Part shown: piece by piece, positions 52,946 to 62,569 of the stretch | How the letters are laid out: each line of letters starts with the position of its first letter | Numbering within the stretch: the first letter of the stretch is position 1 | NCBI RefSeq assembly: GCF_014646195.1 | Contig: NZ_BMMZ01000016.1 | Span: 1 to 64,000 of the forward strand | DNA: 64,000 bases | Reading direction: 5' to 3' | DNA from: Microlunatus endophyticus | Lineage (GTDB): Bacteria; Actinomycetota; Actinomycetes; Propionibacteriales; Propionibacteriaceae | Notes under the pieces: generated by a model | Seen by the model: only the letters and a program-made list of their open reading frames with translations | The model's database searches: none | What the model was told of the DNA's origin: nothing | Made by a program: the position numbers and the translations under genes

Positions 52946-53708
52946 TCAGAGCCGGGCGTGCATCCGTTCCAGCACGCCCGGACGTCCGCTGAGCTCGTAG
53001 CGGGTGCCGTCCAGGGCACGGACAGTGCCGTGCCAGGTCCCGCACTCCTGGAAATAGTCCATAGCGGCAACGACCAACTGGTGTTCGGCCCGCTTGCGAC
53101 CCTGGGGCGAGAAGAGCAGATCCACCCGGCCGTCGGCCGAGGCCACCCGCGTCGACACCGGCCCGTCACCGGCCGGGCGATCGGACGTGGTCGGTGTGAA
53201 GGTCAGGTCCGTGAGTGGTTCGGCGACCGGCCCCGTCGATCCGTCCTGGATCCAGAGGCAGGATTCGTCCTCGGTGCCGGCAGGTTGGGTGCGGGCGGGG
53301 TCCGGCGTCCAGTTCCAACTCGCCACGCAACGCCGGCCCGGCAGCGGACCCGTCGATGTCGATCATGATCCGGCGCTGGCGGCGATCCGGGTCGAAGACA
53401 TACTGCATGCGATAGCCGTCGACCGCGAAGGAGCATCGCCCGCCGTCGAGCAGCCGGGACGGCAACACGGCATGCCCGCGGGCCGCAGCGCTGTGCTCGT
53501 ACAGGTCGCTGGTGGCGCGGTCGTAGCCGTAGATCTCCGAGGTCGCCAGATACTTGGCGTCCTGGATGATCATGGCGCCACCCCGGTCGGGATGGATCAG
53601 GGTGAAGCCGACCCATTCCTTGAGCCGGAAGCGTTCCCAGGCGCGTCGCGGTCCGGAGAAGGCGTCGAGCGGGTTGACCAGCCCGGTCTGACGCGATCTC
53701 GGCCACCG
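52946..53708 (-). pseudogene. Decayed DUF2804-like gene
   Basis: A first piece in the helicase frame after its stop (PLDAFSGPRRAWERFRLKEW, then VGFTLIHPD and QDAKYLATSEIYGYDRAT) runs to about 53345 at ELELDAG. It lacks a start codon at its expected position. A second piece in another frame (WNWTPDP, TEDESCLWIQDGSTGPVAEP, SADGRVDLLFSPQGRKRAEH, QLVVAAMDYFQECG) ends at the stop 52946. Together they resemble a DUF2804 protein that has lost about 90 internal residues and its frame. The family call is from recalled sequence. Confidence 0.65.
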
Positions 53709-56045
53709 TCAGCGGCTGGGCGCGGGATCCAGCAGATCGTGCAGCAGCCAGATCGCGGCCTGCTTGTCGAGCATCTGGTTGGCGTTGCCGCATTTGGGCG
53801 ACACCACACAGGACGGGCAGCCCAGCTCGCAGCGGCACGACTGGAGCCGCCCGAGTGTCGCTTGCCACCAGTCCTCGGCAACCTGGTAGCCGCGCTCGGC
53901 GAATCCCGCGCCACCGGGATGGCCGTCGTGCACGAAGACCGTCAGTGTCCCGGTGTCGGGATGCAGGATCGTGGACAGGCCGCCGATGTCCCAGCGGTCG
54001 CAGGGGGCGAACATCGGCAGCAAGCCGATCGCCGTGTGCTCGGCGGCATGGGCCGCCGAGCCCAGCTGTGCTGCCGTCAGGTCCAGCGAGGCGGCGTCGA
54101 AGGTCCACCAGGTGGCCGTCGTCCGCAGCCTCCGCTCGGGCATGTCCAGCGGCGTCTCGTCCCAGACGTCGGAGGTGACCTCGTCCCGGCGCAGGTAGCC
54201 GATCACCTGGCTGAAGACATCCACCTCGCCATAGTGCAGGATCCCGTTGCCGAAGGGTCGCTGTTGCAGCTCCTGGACGATCTGCACGTCGTGGGCGCCG
54301 CGCGGTTCGGTGTAGTAGCCGGTCCGGGCCGGCCGTACCAGCGCCTCGCACTCGTCCTGGTCCAGATCCTCGACCAGATAACTGTCGCCCTGATGCAGAT
54401 ACACCGCGCCCGGGTGCACGGTCCCGTCGGACCCGACCTGGTCGACCGTGCCCAGCACCCGGCCGCTGTCGATCTCGACGATCTCCACGACGGGGCCGCC
54501 CGCACCCCGCAGGTCGACGGCGTCGACGGCCCGCTCGGGCCGCGGCCAGAACCAACCGGCCGCCCGTTTCCGGACGACGCCCTGGGCCTCCAGCCGTCGC
54601 AGCACGGAGATCATCTCCGGCCCGAACCAGACCCCGTCGGCCTCGGTGATCGGCAGCTCCTGGGCCGCCGCTGCCAGGTGCGGCCCGAGGACGTACGGGT
54701 TGGCAGCATGCAGCACGGTTTGTTCGACCGGCTCGTCGAACAACAGTTCCGGATGGTCGAAGTAGTAGGCGTCCAGCGGGTTGCGCGCAGCGATCAGCAC
54801 GACCTGGGCATCCCGTCCGGTGCGGCCCGCACGGCCGGCCTGCTGCCACAGCGCCGACCGGGTGCCGGGGAAGCCGCTGATGATCACCGCGTCCAGACCA
54901 GCCACGTCGACGCCCAGCTCGAGCGCGTTGGTGGCGGCCAGCCCGCGCAGCGAACCGTCCTGGAGCCCCGCCTCCAGCGCTCTCCGGTCGGAGGCCAGAT
55001 AGCCGGCCCGATACGAGTCGATCCGGGCCTGTTCACCGCCGAGCGCCTCGACCTGCTCCTGGGCACGCACCGCCGTCAGCTCTGCCATCCGCCGACTCGG
55101 GATGAACGCCACCGTCTGCAGCCCGGCGTCGACGAACTGTGCCATCAGATGCGCCGCCTCGTCGGTCGGATACTGCACCGGCTCCCAGAGCGTGAAGTCG
55201 ACCGCGCCGTGCGGCGAGGCGTCCCGGTCCACCACGACCACCTGCTCGGCCGGACACCCCACCAGTTCCGAGGTCATCCGGTCCGCGCCGGTGACGGTCG
55301 CCGAGGCGATGATGAAAACCGGGCTGGCGCCGTAGGAGGCACACAGCCGGCGCAGGCGGCGTACGACCTGGGCCACGTGACTGCCGAAGACGCCCCGGTA
55401 GCGGTGCGCCTCGTCGATCACGACATACCGCAGGTTGCCCAGGAAGGTCGCCCACCGGCTGTGGTTGGCCAGCATCGAATAGTGCAGGAAGTCCGGATTC
55501 GTCAGCACGTACGCGGCGTGATCGCGGGCCCAGTCCCGCTCGGCCGTGTCCGAGTCGCCGTCGACAGCGGCCACCCGCCAGCCGCCTGGGCCCGGACGAT
55601 TGGCCCCGAATTCACCCGTGACCCGCAGCTGGTCGTGGGCCAGTGCCTTGGTCGGCGCCAGATAGAGCGCGGTGTGCGGACGGCGGGGCCGGATCAGCCG
55701 GGCCCGGGTCTCGGCCCGGGCGGTCACCGGCACCGGGGCGGTGGCAGCGGCACCGCCGTAGGTGGCAGCCATCACCGGCATCAGGTAGCCGAGCGTCTTG
55801 CCCGACGCCGTGCCGGTCGTGACGGCGACCGGGCGACCTCCGTAGGCCGCGTCGGCGACCGCGACCTGGTGGGTCCAGGGCCGCTCGATCCCGCGGGACC
55901 GGACGGTCTCGACGACCTCGGCCGGCAACCAGGCGGGCCAGTCGGCATGCTCGGCAGTCCGCTCCGGGAGCCGGTGCCGATGGCGTACCTGCTCGCCGTC
56001 GAGCAGCGGGCTGCCCGGCAGCGGGGACCGCACCGACGTATGCAC
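53709..56045 (-). CDS. DEAD/DEAH-box helicase of the helicase/secretion neighbourhood
   Basis: 778 residues from GTG 56045; upstream in-frame codons would run into the hppA promoter. Walker A is VTTGTASGKTLGYLMP, motif II is VIDEAHRYRG, followed by IIASATV, and the helicase C domain has FIPSRRMAEL and ALELGVDVAGLDAVIISGFP, then QQAGRAGR. The C-terminal DUF1998 carries four cysteines (CRCELGCPSCVVSPKC). It is related to yeast Hrq1 and MrfA-type repair helicases. It is consistently found next to the ssd/tad locus in Actinobacteria (Rv3649). Confidence 0.93.
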   Translation of the reverse strand: MHTSVRSPLPGSPLLDGEQVRHRHRLPERTAEHADWPAWLPAEVVETVRSRGIERPWTHQVAVADAAYGGRPVAVTTGTASGKTLGYLMPVMAATYGGAAATAPVPVTARAETRARLIRPRRPHTALYLAPTKALAHDQLRVTGEFGANRPGPGGWRVAAVDGDSDTAERDWARDHAAYVLTNPDFLHYSMLANHSRWATFLGNLRYVVIDEAHRYRGVFGSHVAQVVRRLRRLCASYGASPVFIIASATVTGADRMTSELVGCPAEQVVVVDRDASPHGAVDFTLWEPVQYPTDEAAHLMAQFVDAGLQTVAFIPSRRMAELTAVRAQEQVEALGGEQARIDSYRAGYLASDRRALEAGLQDGSLRGLAATNALELGVDVAGLDAVIISGFPGTRSALWQQAGRAGRTGRDAQVVLIAARNPLDAYYFDHPELLFDEPVEQTVLHAANPYVLGPHLAAAAQELPITEADGVWFGPEMISVLRRLEAQGVVRKRAAGWFWPRPERAVDAVDLRGAGGPVVEIVEIDSGRVLGTVDQVGSDGTVHPGAVYLHQGDSYLVEDLDQDECEALVRPARTGYYTEPRGAHDVQIVQELQQRPFGNGILHYGEVDVFSQVIGYLRRDEVTSDVWDETPLDMPERRLRTTATWWTFDAASLDLTAAQLGSAAHAAEHTAIGLLPMFAPCDRWDIGGLSTILHPDTGTLTVFVHDGHPGGAGFAERGYQVAEDWWQATLGRLQSCRCELGCPSCVVSPKCGNANQMLDKQAAIWLLHDLLDPAPSR

Positions 56046-56144
56046 GCTCCCAGTGTCGCTCCCGGCACCGACAACGCCGCATCCAGACTGTGGCCGCGCT
56101 GGAGAATTGTGACCCGGATCATGCCTGGCGCAGTGGCGCACCGT

Positions 56145-56150
56145 TAGACT
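56145..56150 (+). promoter_or_regulatory. Candidate -10 box of hppA
   Basis: TAGACT lies 77 bp before the hppA start and is the best -10-like word in the divergent gap with the helicase gene. No clear -35 box is visible. Confidence 0.3.
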
Positions 56151-56226
56151 CCGGGCAAGCTGCGCGCAACGGCGCGTCGTGGAGTCAGCCCCTAACTCTC
56201 TTCCCGCAGCATCCAGGAGTGCATAT

Positions 56227-58572
56227 ATGTACGTTCCGACCGCGCTCGAAGTTTCACTGACGGCCGGCAACCTCACTGTGGTGGCGATCGTCGCCGTCAT
56301 CGCCCTCATCGCAATGGCCATGGCACTGGTCTTCCGGCGACAGGTCCTGGTCGCCGGCGAGGGCACCGAGAACATGCGGACCATCGCCCAGGGGGTCCAG
56401 GAAGGTGCGTCGGCCTATCTCGGCCGGCAGTTCCGGACCCTGGGTGGTTTCGCCGTCGCCGCGTTCCTCTTGCTGCTCGCGCTACCGGCCCACACCGACA
56501 CCGGCACGTCGCAGCTGTTGTTGCGGATCGCCCGCTCGATCGCCTTCCTCGTCGGCGCGTTCTTCTCCGCGATCATCGGCTACCTCGGCATGTGGCTCGC
56601 GGTCCGTGCCAACGTCCGGGTCGCCGCGGCTGCCCGGGAGGACGGTCGCAACCCGGCGATGCGGATCGCCTTCCGTACCGGCGCCCACGTCGGCATGTCG
56701 ACCGTCGGCCTCGGCCTGCTCGGCGCATCCCTGGTGGTGTTGATCTTCAAGAGTGACGCCCCGACCATCCTCGAAGGCTTCGGCTTCGGCGCCGCGATGC
56801 TGGCCATGTTCATGCGGGTCGGTGGCGGCATCTTCACCAAGGCCGCCGATGTCGGCGCCGACCTGGTCGGCAAGGTCGAGCAGGGCATCCCCGAGGACGA
56901 CCCGCGCAATGCCGCGACGATCGCCGACAACGTCGGTGACAACGTCGGCGACTGCGCCGGTATGGCGGCCGACCTGTTCGAGTCCTACGCCGTGACCCTG
57001 GTCGCCTCGCTGATCCTCGGCAAGGCCGCCTTCGGCGCCGACGGACTGATCTTCCCGCTGATCGTGCCGGGCATCGGCGTGATCACCGCGATCATCGGAA
57101 TCTTCCTGACCCGGCCGCGGACCGGTGAGAACGGGCTGCGCACCATCAACCGGGCCTTCTACGTGTCGGCGGCGATTTCTGCCGTCCTGGTGGCGATCGC
57201 GTCCTTCGTTTACCTGCCGTCCAGCTTCGCCGCCCTGCACCTGCCGGCCGGTACGACGTACAACGGCCCGATCGACGACCCGCGGGTGGTCGCCCTGATC
57301 TCGGTGCTGATCGGCATCCTGCTCGCGGTGATCATCCTGTCGCTGACCGGCTACTACACCGGCACTGAGGATCGCCCGACCCGTGATGTCGCCAAGACCT
57401 CGCTGACCGGTGCGGCAACCGTGATCCTGTCCGGCATCTCGCTCGGCCTGTCCTCGGCGGTCTACACCGCGCTGGTGATCGCGGCCGCGGTGTTCGGCGC
57501 CTTCCTGATCGGCGGTTCCGGCATCGTCGCGCTGTTCTGCATCGCGCTCGCCGGTTGTGGCCTGCTGACCACGGTCGGCGTGATCGTGGCCATGGACACC
57601 TTCGGCCCGGTCTCCGACAACGCCCAGGGCATCGCCGAGATGTCGGGTGATGTCGAGGGTGACGGCGCCCAGATCCTCACCGAGCTGGACGCGGTCGGCA
57701 ACACCACCAAGGCGATCACCAAGGGCATCGCGATCGCGACCGCCGTCCTTGCGGCGACCGCGCTCTTCGGCTCCTACACCGACAACATCCGCGGCGTGCT
57801 CGGGGCGGCGTACACCAAGTTCACCGACCAGGCCGTGGTGTACGCCCCGGCCGTGCTGGTCGGGCTGCTCGCCGGTGCTGCAGTGGTGTTCCTGTTCTCC
57901 GGTCTGGCGATCAACGCCGTCGGTCGCGCCGCCGGTGCGGTGGTCTTCGAGGTACGCCGCCAGTTCCGCGAGATCCCCGGGATCATGGAGGGCACCGGCA
58001 AGCCGGAATACGGCCGTGTGGTCGACATGGTCACCAAGGATTCGCTGCGTGAGCTGGGAACTCCGGGCCTGCTGGCGATCATGGCCCCGATCGCGGTCGG
58101 CTTCGGCCTGGGTGCACCGGCGCTGGCCGGCTACCTGGGCGGTGCGATCGCTGCCGGCACCCTGATGGCGGTCTACCTGGCCAACTCCGGTGGCGCCTGG
58201 GACAACGCGAAGAAGATCGTCGAGGACGGCTACGCCGGCGGCAAGGGCTCGCCGGCGCATGAGGCCACCGTGATCGGTGACACCGTCGGCGACCCGTTCA
58301 AGGACACCGCCGGCCCGGCGATCAACCCGTTGATCAAGGTGATGAATCTGGTCGCCGTGCTGATCGCGCCGGCCGTCGTCTCGATGGGTTCGCTGTCCGA
58401 TTCGCCCAACGCGCTGCGCTACGTCATCGCCCTGGTCGCCTTCGCCGTCATCGTGGTGGTGGTCGTGATCAGCAGCCGTCGCGAGGTCGGCATCGCCGAC
58501 GACGACGCCCCGACCAACGACAGCGGCACCGGCACGGGCGAGCCGGAACTCGCGGCGGACAAGGCGGAGTGA
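56227..58572 (+). CDS. hppA: Membrane-bound proton-pumping pyrophosphatase, potassium-independent type
   Basis: 781 residues from ATG 56227. About 16 membrane helices. The pyrophosphate site is GADLVGKVEQGIPEDDPRN followed by IADNVGDNVGDCAGMAADLF, with a second acidic cluster near the end (GDTVGDPFKDTAGPAINPL). The ion-selectivity segment reads GNTTKAITKG; Lys and Thr here mark the K+-independent group (Ala/Gly in K+-dependent enzymes). It couples pyrophosphate hydrolysis to proton export. Confidence 0.96.
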   Translation: MYVPTALEVSLTAGNLTVVAIVAVIALIAMAMALVFRRQVLVAGEGTENMRTIAQGVQEGASAYLGRQFRTLGGFAVAAFLLLLALPAHTDTGTSQLLLRIARSIAFLVGAFFSAIIGYLGMWLAVRANVRVAAAAREDGRNPAMRIAFRTGAHVGMSTVGLGLLGASLVVLIFKSDAPTILEGFGFGAAMLAMFMRVGGGIFTKAADVGADLVGKVEQGIPEDDPRNAATIADNVGDNVGDCAGMAADLFESYAVTLVASLILGKAAFGADGLIFPLIVPGIGVITAIIGIFLTRPRTGENGLRTINRAFYVSAAISAVLVAIASFVYLPSSFAALHLPAGTTYNGPIDDPRVVALISVLIGILLAVIILSLTGYYTGTEDRPTRDVAKTSLTGAATVILSGISLGLSSAVYTALVIAAAVFGAFLIGGSGIVALFCIALAGCGLLTTVGVIVAMDTFGPVSDNAQGIAEMSGDVEGDGAQILTELDAVGNTTKAITKGIAIATAVLAATALFGSYTDNIRGVLGAAYTKFTDQAVVYAPAVLVGLLAGAAVVFLFSGLAINAVGRAAGAVVFEVRRQFREIPGIMEGTGKPEYGRVVDMVTKDSLRELGTPGLLAIMAPIAVGFGLGAPALAGYLGGAIAAGTLMAVYLANSGGAWDNAKKIVEDGYAGGKGSPAHEATVIGDTVGDPFKDTAGPAINPLIKVMNLVAVLIAPAVVSMGSLSDSPNALRYVIALVAFAVIVVVVVISSRREVGIADDDAPTNDSGTGTGEPELAADKAE

Positions 58573-59585
58573 GCGCACCAGGCGGGCTTCCCCCGGGTTA
58601 CCCGGTCCCCGCCTGGGCCCGGGTCAAGGATCCGATGCCGACCCTGCCGGTCGAATACCAGCAGCTGGTCCGCGGCGGACGCTACGCCTGGTGGCGTCCG
58701 CTGCTGACGCTGTTGCTGTGCGTCGCGTTCGATCTTGTCGTGCAGGTGGTGGCCGGTTTCGTGGTCGGCGCGATCGCGGTCCTCACCGGTACCGACGTCA
58801 GCCGGGTCGTGCAGAAGCTGTCCGACACCAGTTCGATGGGACCGCTCACCTTCAGCGTGGTGATCATCGGTCTGGTCGGGCTGATCCCGTCGGCCATGTT
58901 CGCCAGCTGGATCGTCAACGGGGTACGACCGCGCTACCTGGCCTCGGTGGCCGGTGGATTCCGCTGGCGCTGGCTGCTGCGCTGCCTGATGGTCACCGTG
59001 CCGGTCTTCGTGATCTACCTGGTGTTGCAGTTCGTGGTCGACTCGAGCACCAGCCCGCGACCGGCGCACTGGGGCATCCTGCTGATCATGGTGATCATCG
59101 GAATCCCGTTCCAGTCGGCCGGTGAGGAGTACGCCTTCCGCGGCCTGGTCCTGCAGAATGTCGGCGCCTGGTTCAAGAATCCGCGGATCGGGTTGATCGT
59201 TGCGATCATCCCGTCGATGATCTTCTTCGCACTGGCCCACGGCAGCCATGACCCGTGGGTCTTTTCCGACTTGGCGATCTTCGCGCTCTCGTCGTGCATC
59301 GCCGCCTGGCGGACCGGCGGCCTGGAAGCCTCGATCGCGCTGCACGCGACCAACAACGTACTGCTGATGATCGCCACGCTGCTCTTCGGCGGCTGGAACG
59401 CCGCCTTCGTCAGCTCGGCCACCGTCGGCAGCCCGATCGAGCCGCTGTCCACGTTGGTGGTCAACGGCCTGTGTGTCGCGCTGATCCTCTGGCAGGCCAA
59501 GCGCGTACGCCTCCAACGGCTGTACCACCCGCGGTCGCTGGTGGCGGGCCAGCCGGTGGGTGGCAACGCGCCACGGTGGCAGTAG
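58569..59585 (+). CDS. CPBP-family intramembrane metalloprotease
   Basis: 338 residues from GTG 58569 (GTGA overlap with hppA). Eight or so membrane helices. The motifs are GEEYAFRGLVLQNV (EE-x3-R), FALAHGSHDPW and SIALHATNN, as in Abi/CPBP (Rce1-like) proteases. It is coupled to hppA by overlap. The substrate is unknown. Confidence 0.9.
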   Translation: MSAPGGLPPGYPVPAWARVKDPMPTLPVEYQQLVRGGRYAWWRPLLTLLLCVAFDLVVQVVAGFVVGAIAVLTGTDVSRVVQKLSDTSSMGPLTFSVVIIGLVGLIPSAMFASWIVNGVRPRYLASVAGGFRWRWLLRCLMVTVPVFVIYLVLQFVVDSSTSPRPAHWGILLIMVIIGIPFQSAGEEYAFRGLVLQNVGAWFKNPRIGLIVAIIPSMIFFALAHGSHDPWVFSDLAIFALSSCIAAWRTGGLEASIALHATNNVLLMIATLLFGGWNAAFVSSATVGSPIEPLSTLVVNGLCVALILWQAKRVRLQRLYHPRSLVAGQPVGGNAPRWQ

Positions 59586-59588
59586 CGC

Positions 59589-60467
59589 TCAGGACCGTAC
59601 GTCGGCGGCGGAGCGTCCGAATCCCTCGGCCTCGAACGCCCGATCCAGGGTGACCATCAGTGCCCGCGCGGTCGGACGCAGCAGAACGCGGTCCATGATC
59701 ACCACCGTCGGCAGCCCAAGCTCCGATCGGGCCCAGGCGGGAAGCGTGGCCACGGCACCTGCAGCCAGCACCCGGTAGCCGGCCCGGGCCGGACCGGAGA
59801 TCGGCGGATCCCACAGCAGCAGCCGGGCGGCGTCCTGGGACGGTTCGCTGCCGCGGAGCAGCGGCCGGAAACCGGCCACCCGGCGATTGAGTTGGTCGTG
59901 GGTACGTGGTGGGTCGATGACCCCGAGCGCCTCGGCGGTGCGGGCGAAGTCGGCGAGATAGCGGTCGATCCGACTTGCGGGCAACGGGTTGCGCGCGAAT
60001 GCCTGGTTGGCCGCCAGGAAGCTGTCCGCCTCGGCGACGTGGATCCACATCAACAACTCGGGATCATCGGCGCGGTACGGCGTACCGTCCGGCATCTGAC
60101 CTGTGACGCGATCGTGGATCCGGCGCACCAGGGCGATCTGCTCCCCGGCCCGGTCGACACTGCCATAGGTGGTGGCGCCGATGAACGCCGCCGTTCGGCG
60201 GAAGCGTCCCCACGGATCGGAGCGGTAGCCGGAATGATCGCTGACCGCCTGCATCGCCACCGGGTGCAACGACTGCAGCAACAGGGCCCGCAGGCCGCCG
60301 ACCAACATCGCGATGTCGCCGTGCACCTCGCGGACCGGCGAGTCAGGTGGCAGCCACGGCTCGCCCAGGTCCGCTGCCCGGACGGCAGGTGACCCGCCCC
60401 CGGTGAGCCGGTCGGTGACCTCCCGGACCATCCGGGAACGCAAACTGCGTAACGGATTCCCCGGCAT
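59589..60467 (-). CDS. DUF2236/MpaB-type oxygenase
   Basis: 292 residues. The motifs GDIAMLVGGLRALLLQSLHP, AAFIGATTYGSVDRA, RRIHDRVTG, ELLMWIHVAEADSFLAA and PASRIDRYLADF are those of the latex-clearing-protein/MpaB family (DUF2236), which are haem-containing oxygenases or related proteins. The His in LLQSLHPVAM and the His of WIHV are candidate metal ligands. It converges on the CPBP gene with 3 bp between stops. Confidence 0.88.
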   Translation of the reverse strand: MPGNPLRSLRSRMVREVTDRLTGGGSPAVRAADLGEPWLPPDSPVREVHGDIAMLVGGLRALLLQSLHPVAMQAVSDHSGYRSDPWGRFRRTAAFIGATTYGSVDRAGEQIALVRRIHDRVTGQMPDGTPYRADDPELLMWIHVAEADSFLAANQAFARNPLPASRIDRYLADFARTAEALGVIDPPRTHDQLNRRVAGFRPLLRGSEPSQDAARLLLWDPPISGPARAGYRVLAAGAVATLPAWARSELGLPTVVIMDRVLLRPTARALMVTLDRAFEAEGFGRSAADVRS

Positions 60468-60495
60468 GGATCCCAGGCTACCCAGCCGACCTCAC

Positions 60496-60545
60496 GGATC
60501 CGCACCACGTGGCGCGATCCGCACCTGCTGCAGCTGGTGCGGATC
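60496..60545. repeat. Intergenic double palindrome, copy 2
   Basis: GGATCCGCACCA at 60496-60507, then GATCCGCACC (60516-60525) pairing with GGTGCGGATC (60536-60545) around a CTGCAG palindrome. The arms and the CTGCAGCTGGTGC core match copy 1 at 26974-27022. It lies just after the MFS gene and before the MpaB-like gene, so it may terminate the MFS transcript. Confidence 0.8.
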
Positions 60546-60587
60546 CCGGTACCCGGTGCGGCTCGCGTACGAGGAGGGCCAGGCGGC

Positions 60588-61823
60588 TCAGGCGTCGCAG
60601 GTCGCCGGCTCACGGCTGCCGGCGGCAACCGGGATCGGCTTCGGCACCTGGCGGCGTTCGATGATCACGGAGGCGATCGCCACCAGCAGCGACAGTCCGA
60701 GCATGATCATCCCGGCGCCGATCGGGGAGCGGAAGCCCAGTCCTGCGGTGATGGCCAGGCCACCGAACCACGGACCGACGGCGTTGCCGACGTTGAAGGC
60801 GCTGGTGTTCACAGCGGCAGCCAGCGTCGGCGCCGAGCCGGCGAATCCCATCACCCGGGCGTTCAGTCCGCCGGCGATCGAGAAGGCGGCCAGGGCGTAC
60901 AAGATCATCGCAATGCCGACGCCGATCGGCGACGCGGAGGTCGCCAACAGCAGGCCGGAGGCGAGCAGGGTCGCGACCAGGCTGATGATCACATTCGCCA
61001 GCGGGCCGCGGTCGGCGAACCGTCCGCCGAGGCTGGTGCCCGCCAGGGCGCCGACACCGAACAGCAGCAGGTAGATCGGCACCCGGCCGACAGTGATCTG
61101 GGTGACGTTGATCAGCAGCGGAGCGAAGTAGGAGAACGCCGCGAAGACGCCGCCCTGGAACAGTGCGGTGGTCAGCAGTGCCAGCCACAGCCGACCGGAC
61201 CGGAAGACGCCGACCTCGTTGCGGATCAGTGCACCGAGGCGGACGGAGCTGCGGGTGTCGGTGTCGGGCACCAGCACTGCGATCGCAACGGCACTGATCG
61301 CAGTGGCGATCGCGACGGCGACGAAGGCTGCGCGCCAGCCGTACCGCTCACCAAGCCAGGTCCCGGCAGGTACGCCGATCACGTTGGCGACCGACAGCCC
61401 GCCGACCAGCAGGGCCAGGGATCTGGCCAGCAGCCGCGGCCCGGCAAGCCGGGTGGCGACGACGGCCGAGGCCGACCAGAAGGTCGCGTACAACACCGCC
61501 GCGACGATCCGGGTGATCATCAGGCCGGCGTAGCCATGCATCAGGACGCCGACCAGGTGCATGATCACGTAGCCGCCGGCGGCGACCAGCAGCGTGAACT
61601 TGCGGGGCAGCCGCAAGGTCAGCACGGTCATCACCGGCGCGCCGATCATCATGCCGAGTGCGAATGCGGTGATCAACATCCCGGCGCGCGGCACGCTGAC
61701 ACCGAGATCGCGGGTCAGGCCGGGCAGTAACCCGGCGATCATGAATTCGGAGGTTCCCTGGGCGAAGATCGCGGCAGCAAGGACGTAGACCGCCAGTGGC
61801 GGCCTGGTGTTCGGGGAATTCAT
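60588..61823 (-). CDS. MFS drug-type exporter (arabinose efflux/DHA1 group)
   Basis: 411 residues from ATG 61823, which shares a base with the TetR stop (TGATG). Twelve hydrophobic segments starting LAVYVLAAAIFAQGTSEFMI, AGLLPGLTRDLGVSV. The family motif C-like GLSVANVIGVPAGTWLGERY matches the AraJ/DHA1 group. It is co-transcribed with the TetR gene upstream and probably repressed by it. Confidence 0.93.
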   Translation of the reverse strand: MNSPNTRPPLAVYVLAAAIFAQGTSEFMIAGLLPGLTRDLGVSVPRAGMLITAFALGMMIGAPVMTVLTLRLPRKFTLLVAAGGYVIMHLVGVLMHGYAGLMITRIVAAVLYATFWSASAVVATRLAGPRLLARSLALLVGGLSVANVIGVPAGTWLGERYGWRAAFVAVAIATAISAVAIAVLVPDTDTRSSVRLGALIRNEVGVFRSGRLWLALLTTALFQGGVFAAFSYFAPLLINVTQITVGRVPIYLLLFGVGALAGTSLGGRFADRGPLANVIISLVATLLASGLLLATSASPIGVGIAMILYALAAFSIAGGLNARVMGFAGSAPTLAAAVNTSAFNVGNAVGPWFGGLAITAGLGFRSPIGAGMIMLGLSLLVAIASVIIERRQVPKPIPVAAGSREPATCDA

Positions 61824-62416
61824 CGGCTCAGCAACTGGGAGAGGGCGGAGGTGAGGGTGCGGTCGATCCTCGCGTCGTCGCCCTGGTCGGTGTGGACCCG
61901 GCCGGCGATCTGCAGACCGTTGATCATGGCGTGCAGCATCCCGGCAAGTTCGGCCGAGCCGATGGTGCTGGTGATCGAGCCGTCGGCCTTGCCGCGCTCG
62001 ATCAGTGCGGTCAGGGTGGCGGTGTAGCGGTCGAGATTCTGCCGGGCCAGTTCGGCGATCTGCGGGTCGTCGTCGCCGAGCTCGACCGAGGCGGCCAGGA
62101 CCATGCAGGTCCGGCGGTCGGCTGCGTCCCGCTGCTGCTCGATGGTGTCGCGCAGCATGGCCTCGACGACCTCGCGACCGGTGCCTTCGGCCGCCAGGAA
62201 GCGTTCGGCGCGGCCCCGGCCGGTGTCGTCGTAGCGTTGCAGCGCGGCCTGGTACATGGCGGCTTTGTTGCCGAAGGTGTTGTAGAGGCTGCTGCGGGAC
62301 AGACCGGTGCCCGAGCACAGGTCGTCGGTGGAGGTGGCGGCATAGGAGCTGCTCCGGAACTGCTCGATCGCCGCATCGACGACGGTCTCGGTACGGAAGC
62401 CGCGAGGGCGAGACAT
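61820..62416 (-). CDS. TetR-family repressor
   Basis: 198 residues. The N-terminal HTH (TVVDAAIEQFRSSSYAATST, DDLCSGTGLSRSSLYNTFGN) is followed by a helical ligand domain with a cysteine (DRRTCMVLAASVEL) of the TetR_C_6/C_33-like group. It heads the MFS gene with an overlap. The candidate operator at 62439-62454 lies 22 bp before its start. Confidence 0.94.
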   Translation of the reverse strand: MSRPRGFRTETVVDAAIEQFRSSSYAATSTDDLCSGTGLSRSSLYNTFGNKAAMYQAALQRYDDTGRGRAERFLAAEGTGREVVEAMLRDTIEQQRDAADRRTCMVLAASVELGDDDPQIAELARQNLDRYTATLTALIERGKADGSITSTIGSAELAGMLHAMINGLQIAGRVHTDQGDDARIDRTLTSALSQLLSR

Positions 62417-62438
62417 GGCGGCAACCGTACCAGGGTTA

Positions 62439-62454
62439 TGGACTGATCTGTCCA
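62439..62454. promoter_or_regulatory. Candidate TetR operator
   Basis: TGGAC-TGATCT-GTCCA is a 16-bp near-palindrome placed between the TetR start and the divergent universal stress gene. Position and form fit autoregulation by the TetR protein. Confidence 0.55.
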
Positions 62455-62569
62455 GAATCTGATTCGTGAGACGCTGGGTCCCCGGGAGCGGACTCTGTGC
62501 GTCCTCTGGAATGCTGCAGCGTACGCTCTGCTTCGGCGGGCTGATCAGGCTTCAGACGAGGGAGTGCTC

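Noticed and set aside
53094..56147. 1017-codon plus-strand frame opposite the helicase
   Set aside because: It is antisense to a helicase with all motifs intact; a by-product of high GC at third positions.
56482..58578. 698-codon minus-strand frame opposite hppA
   Set aside because: It is a shadow of the pyrophosphatase gene with an Asp/Arg/Gly/His-rich random character.
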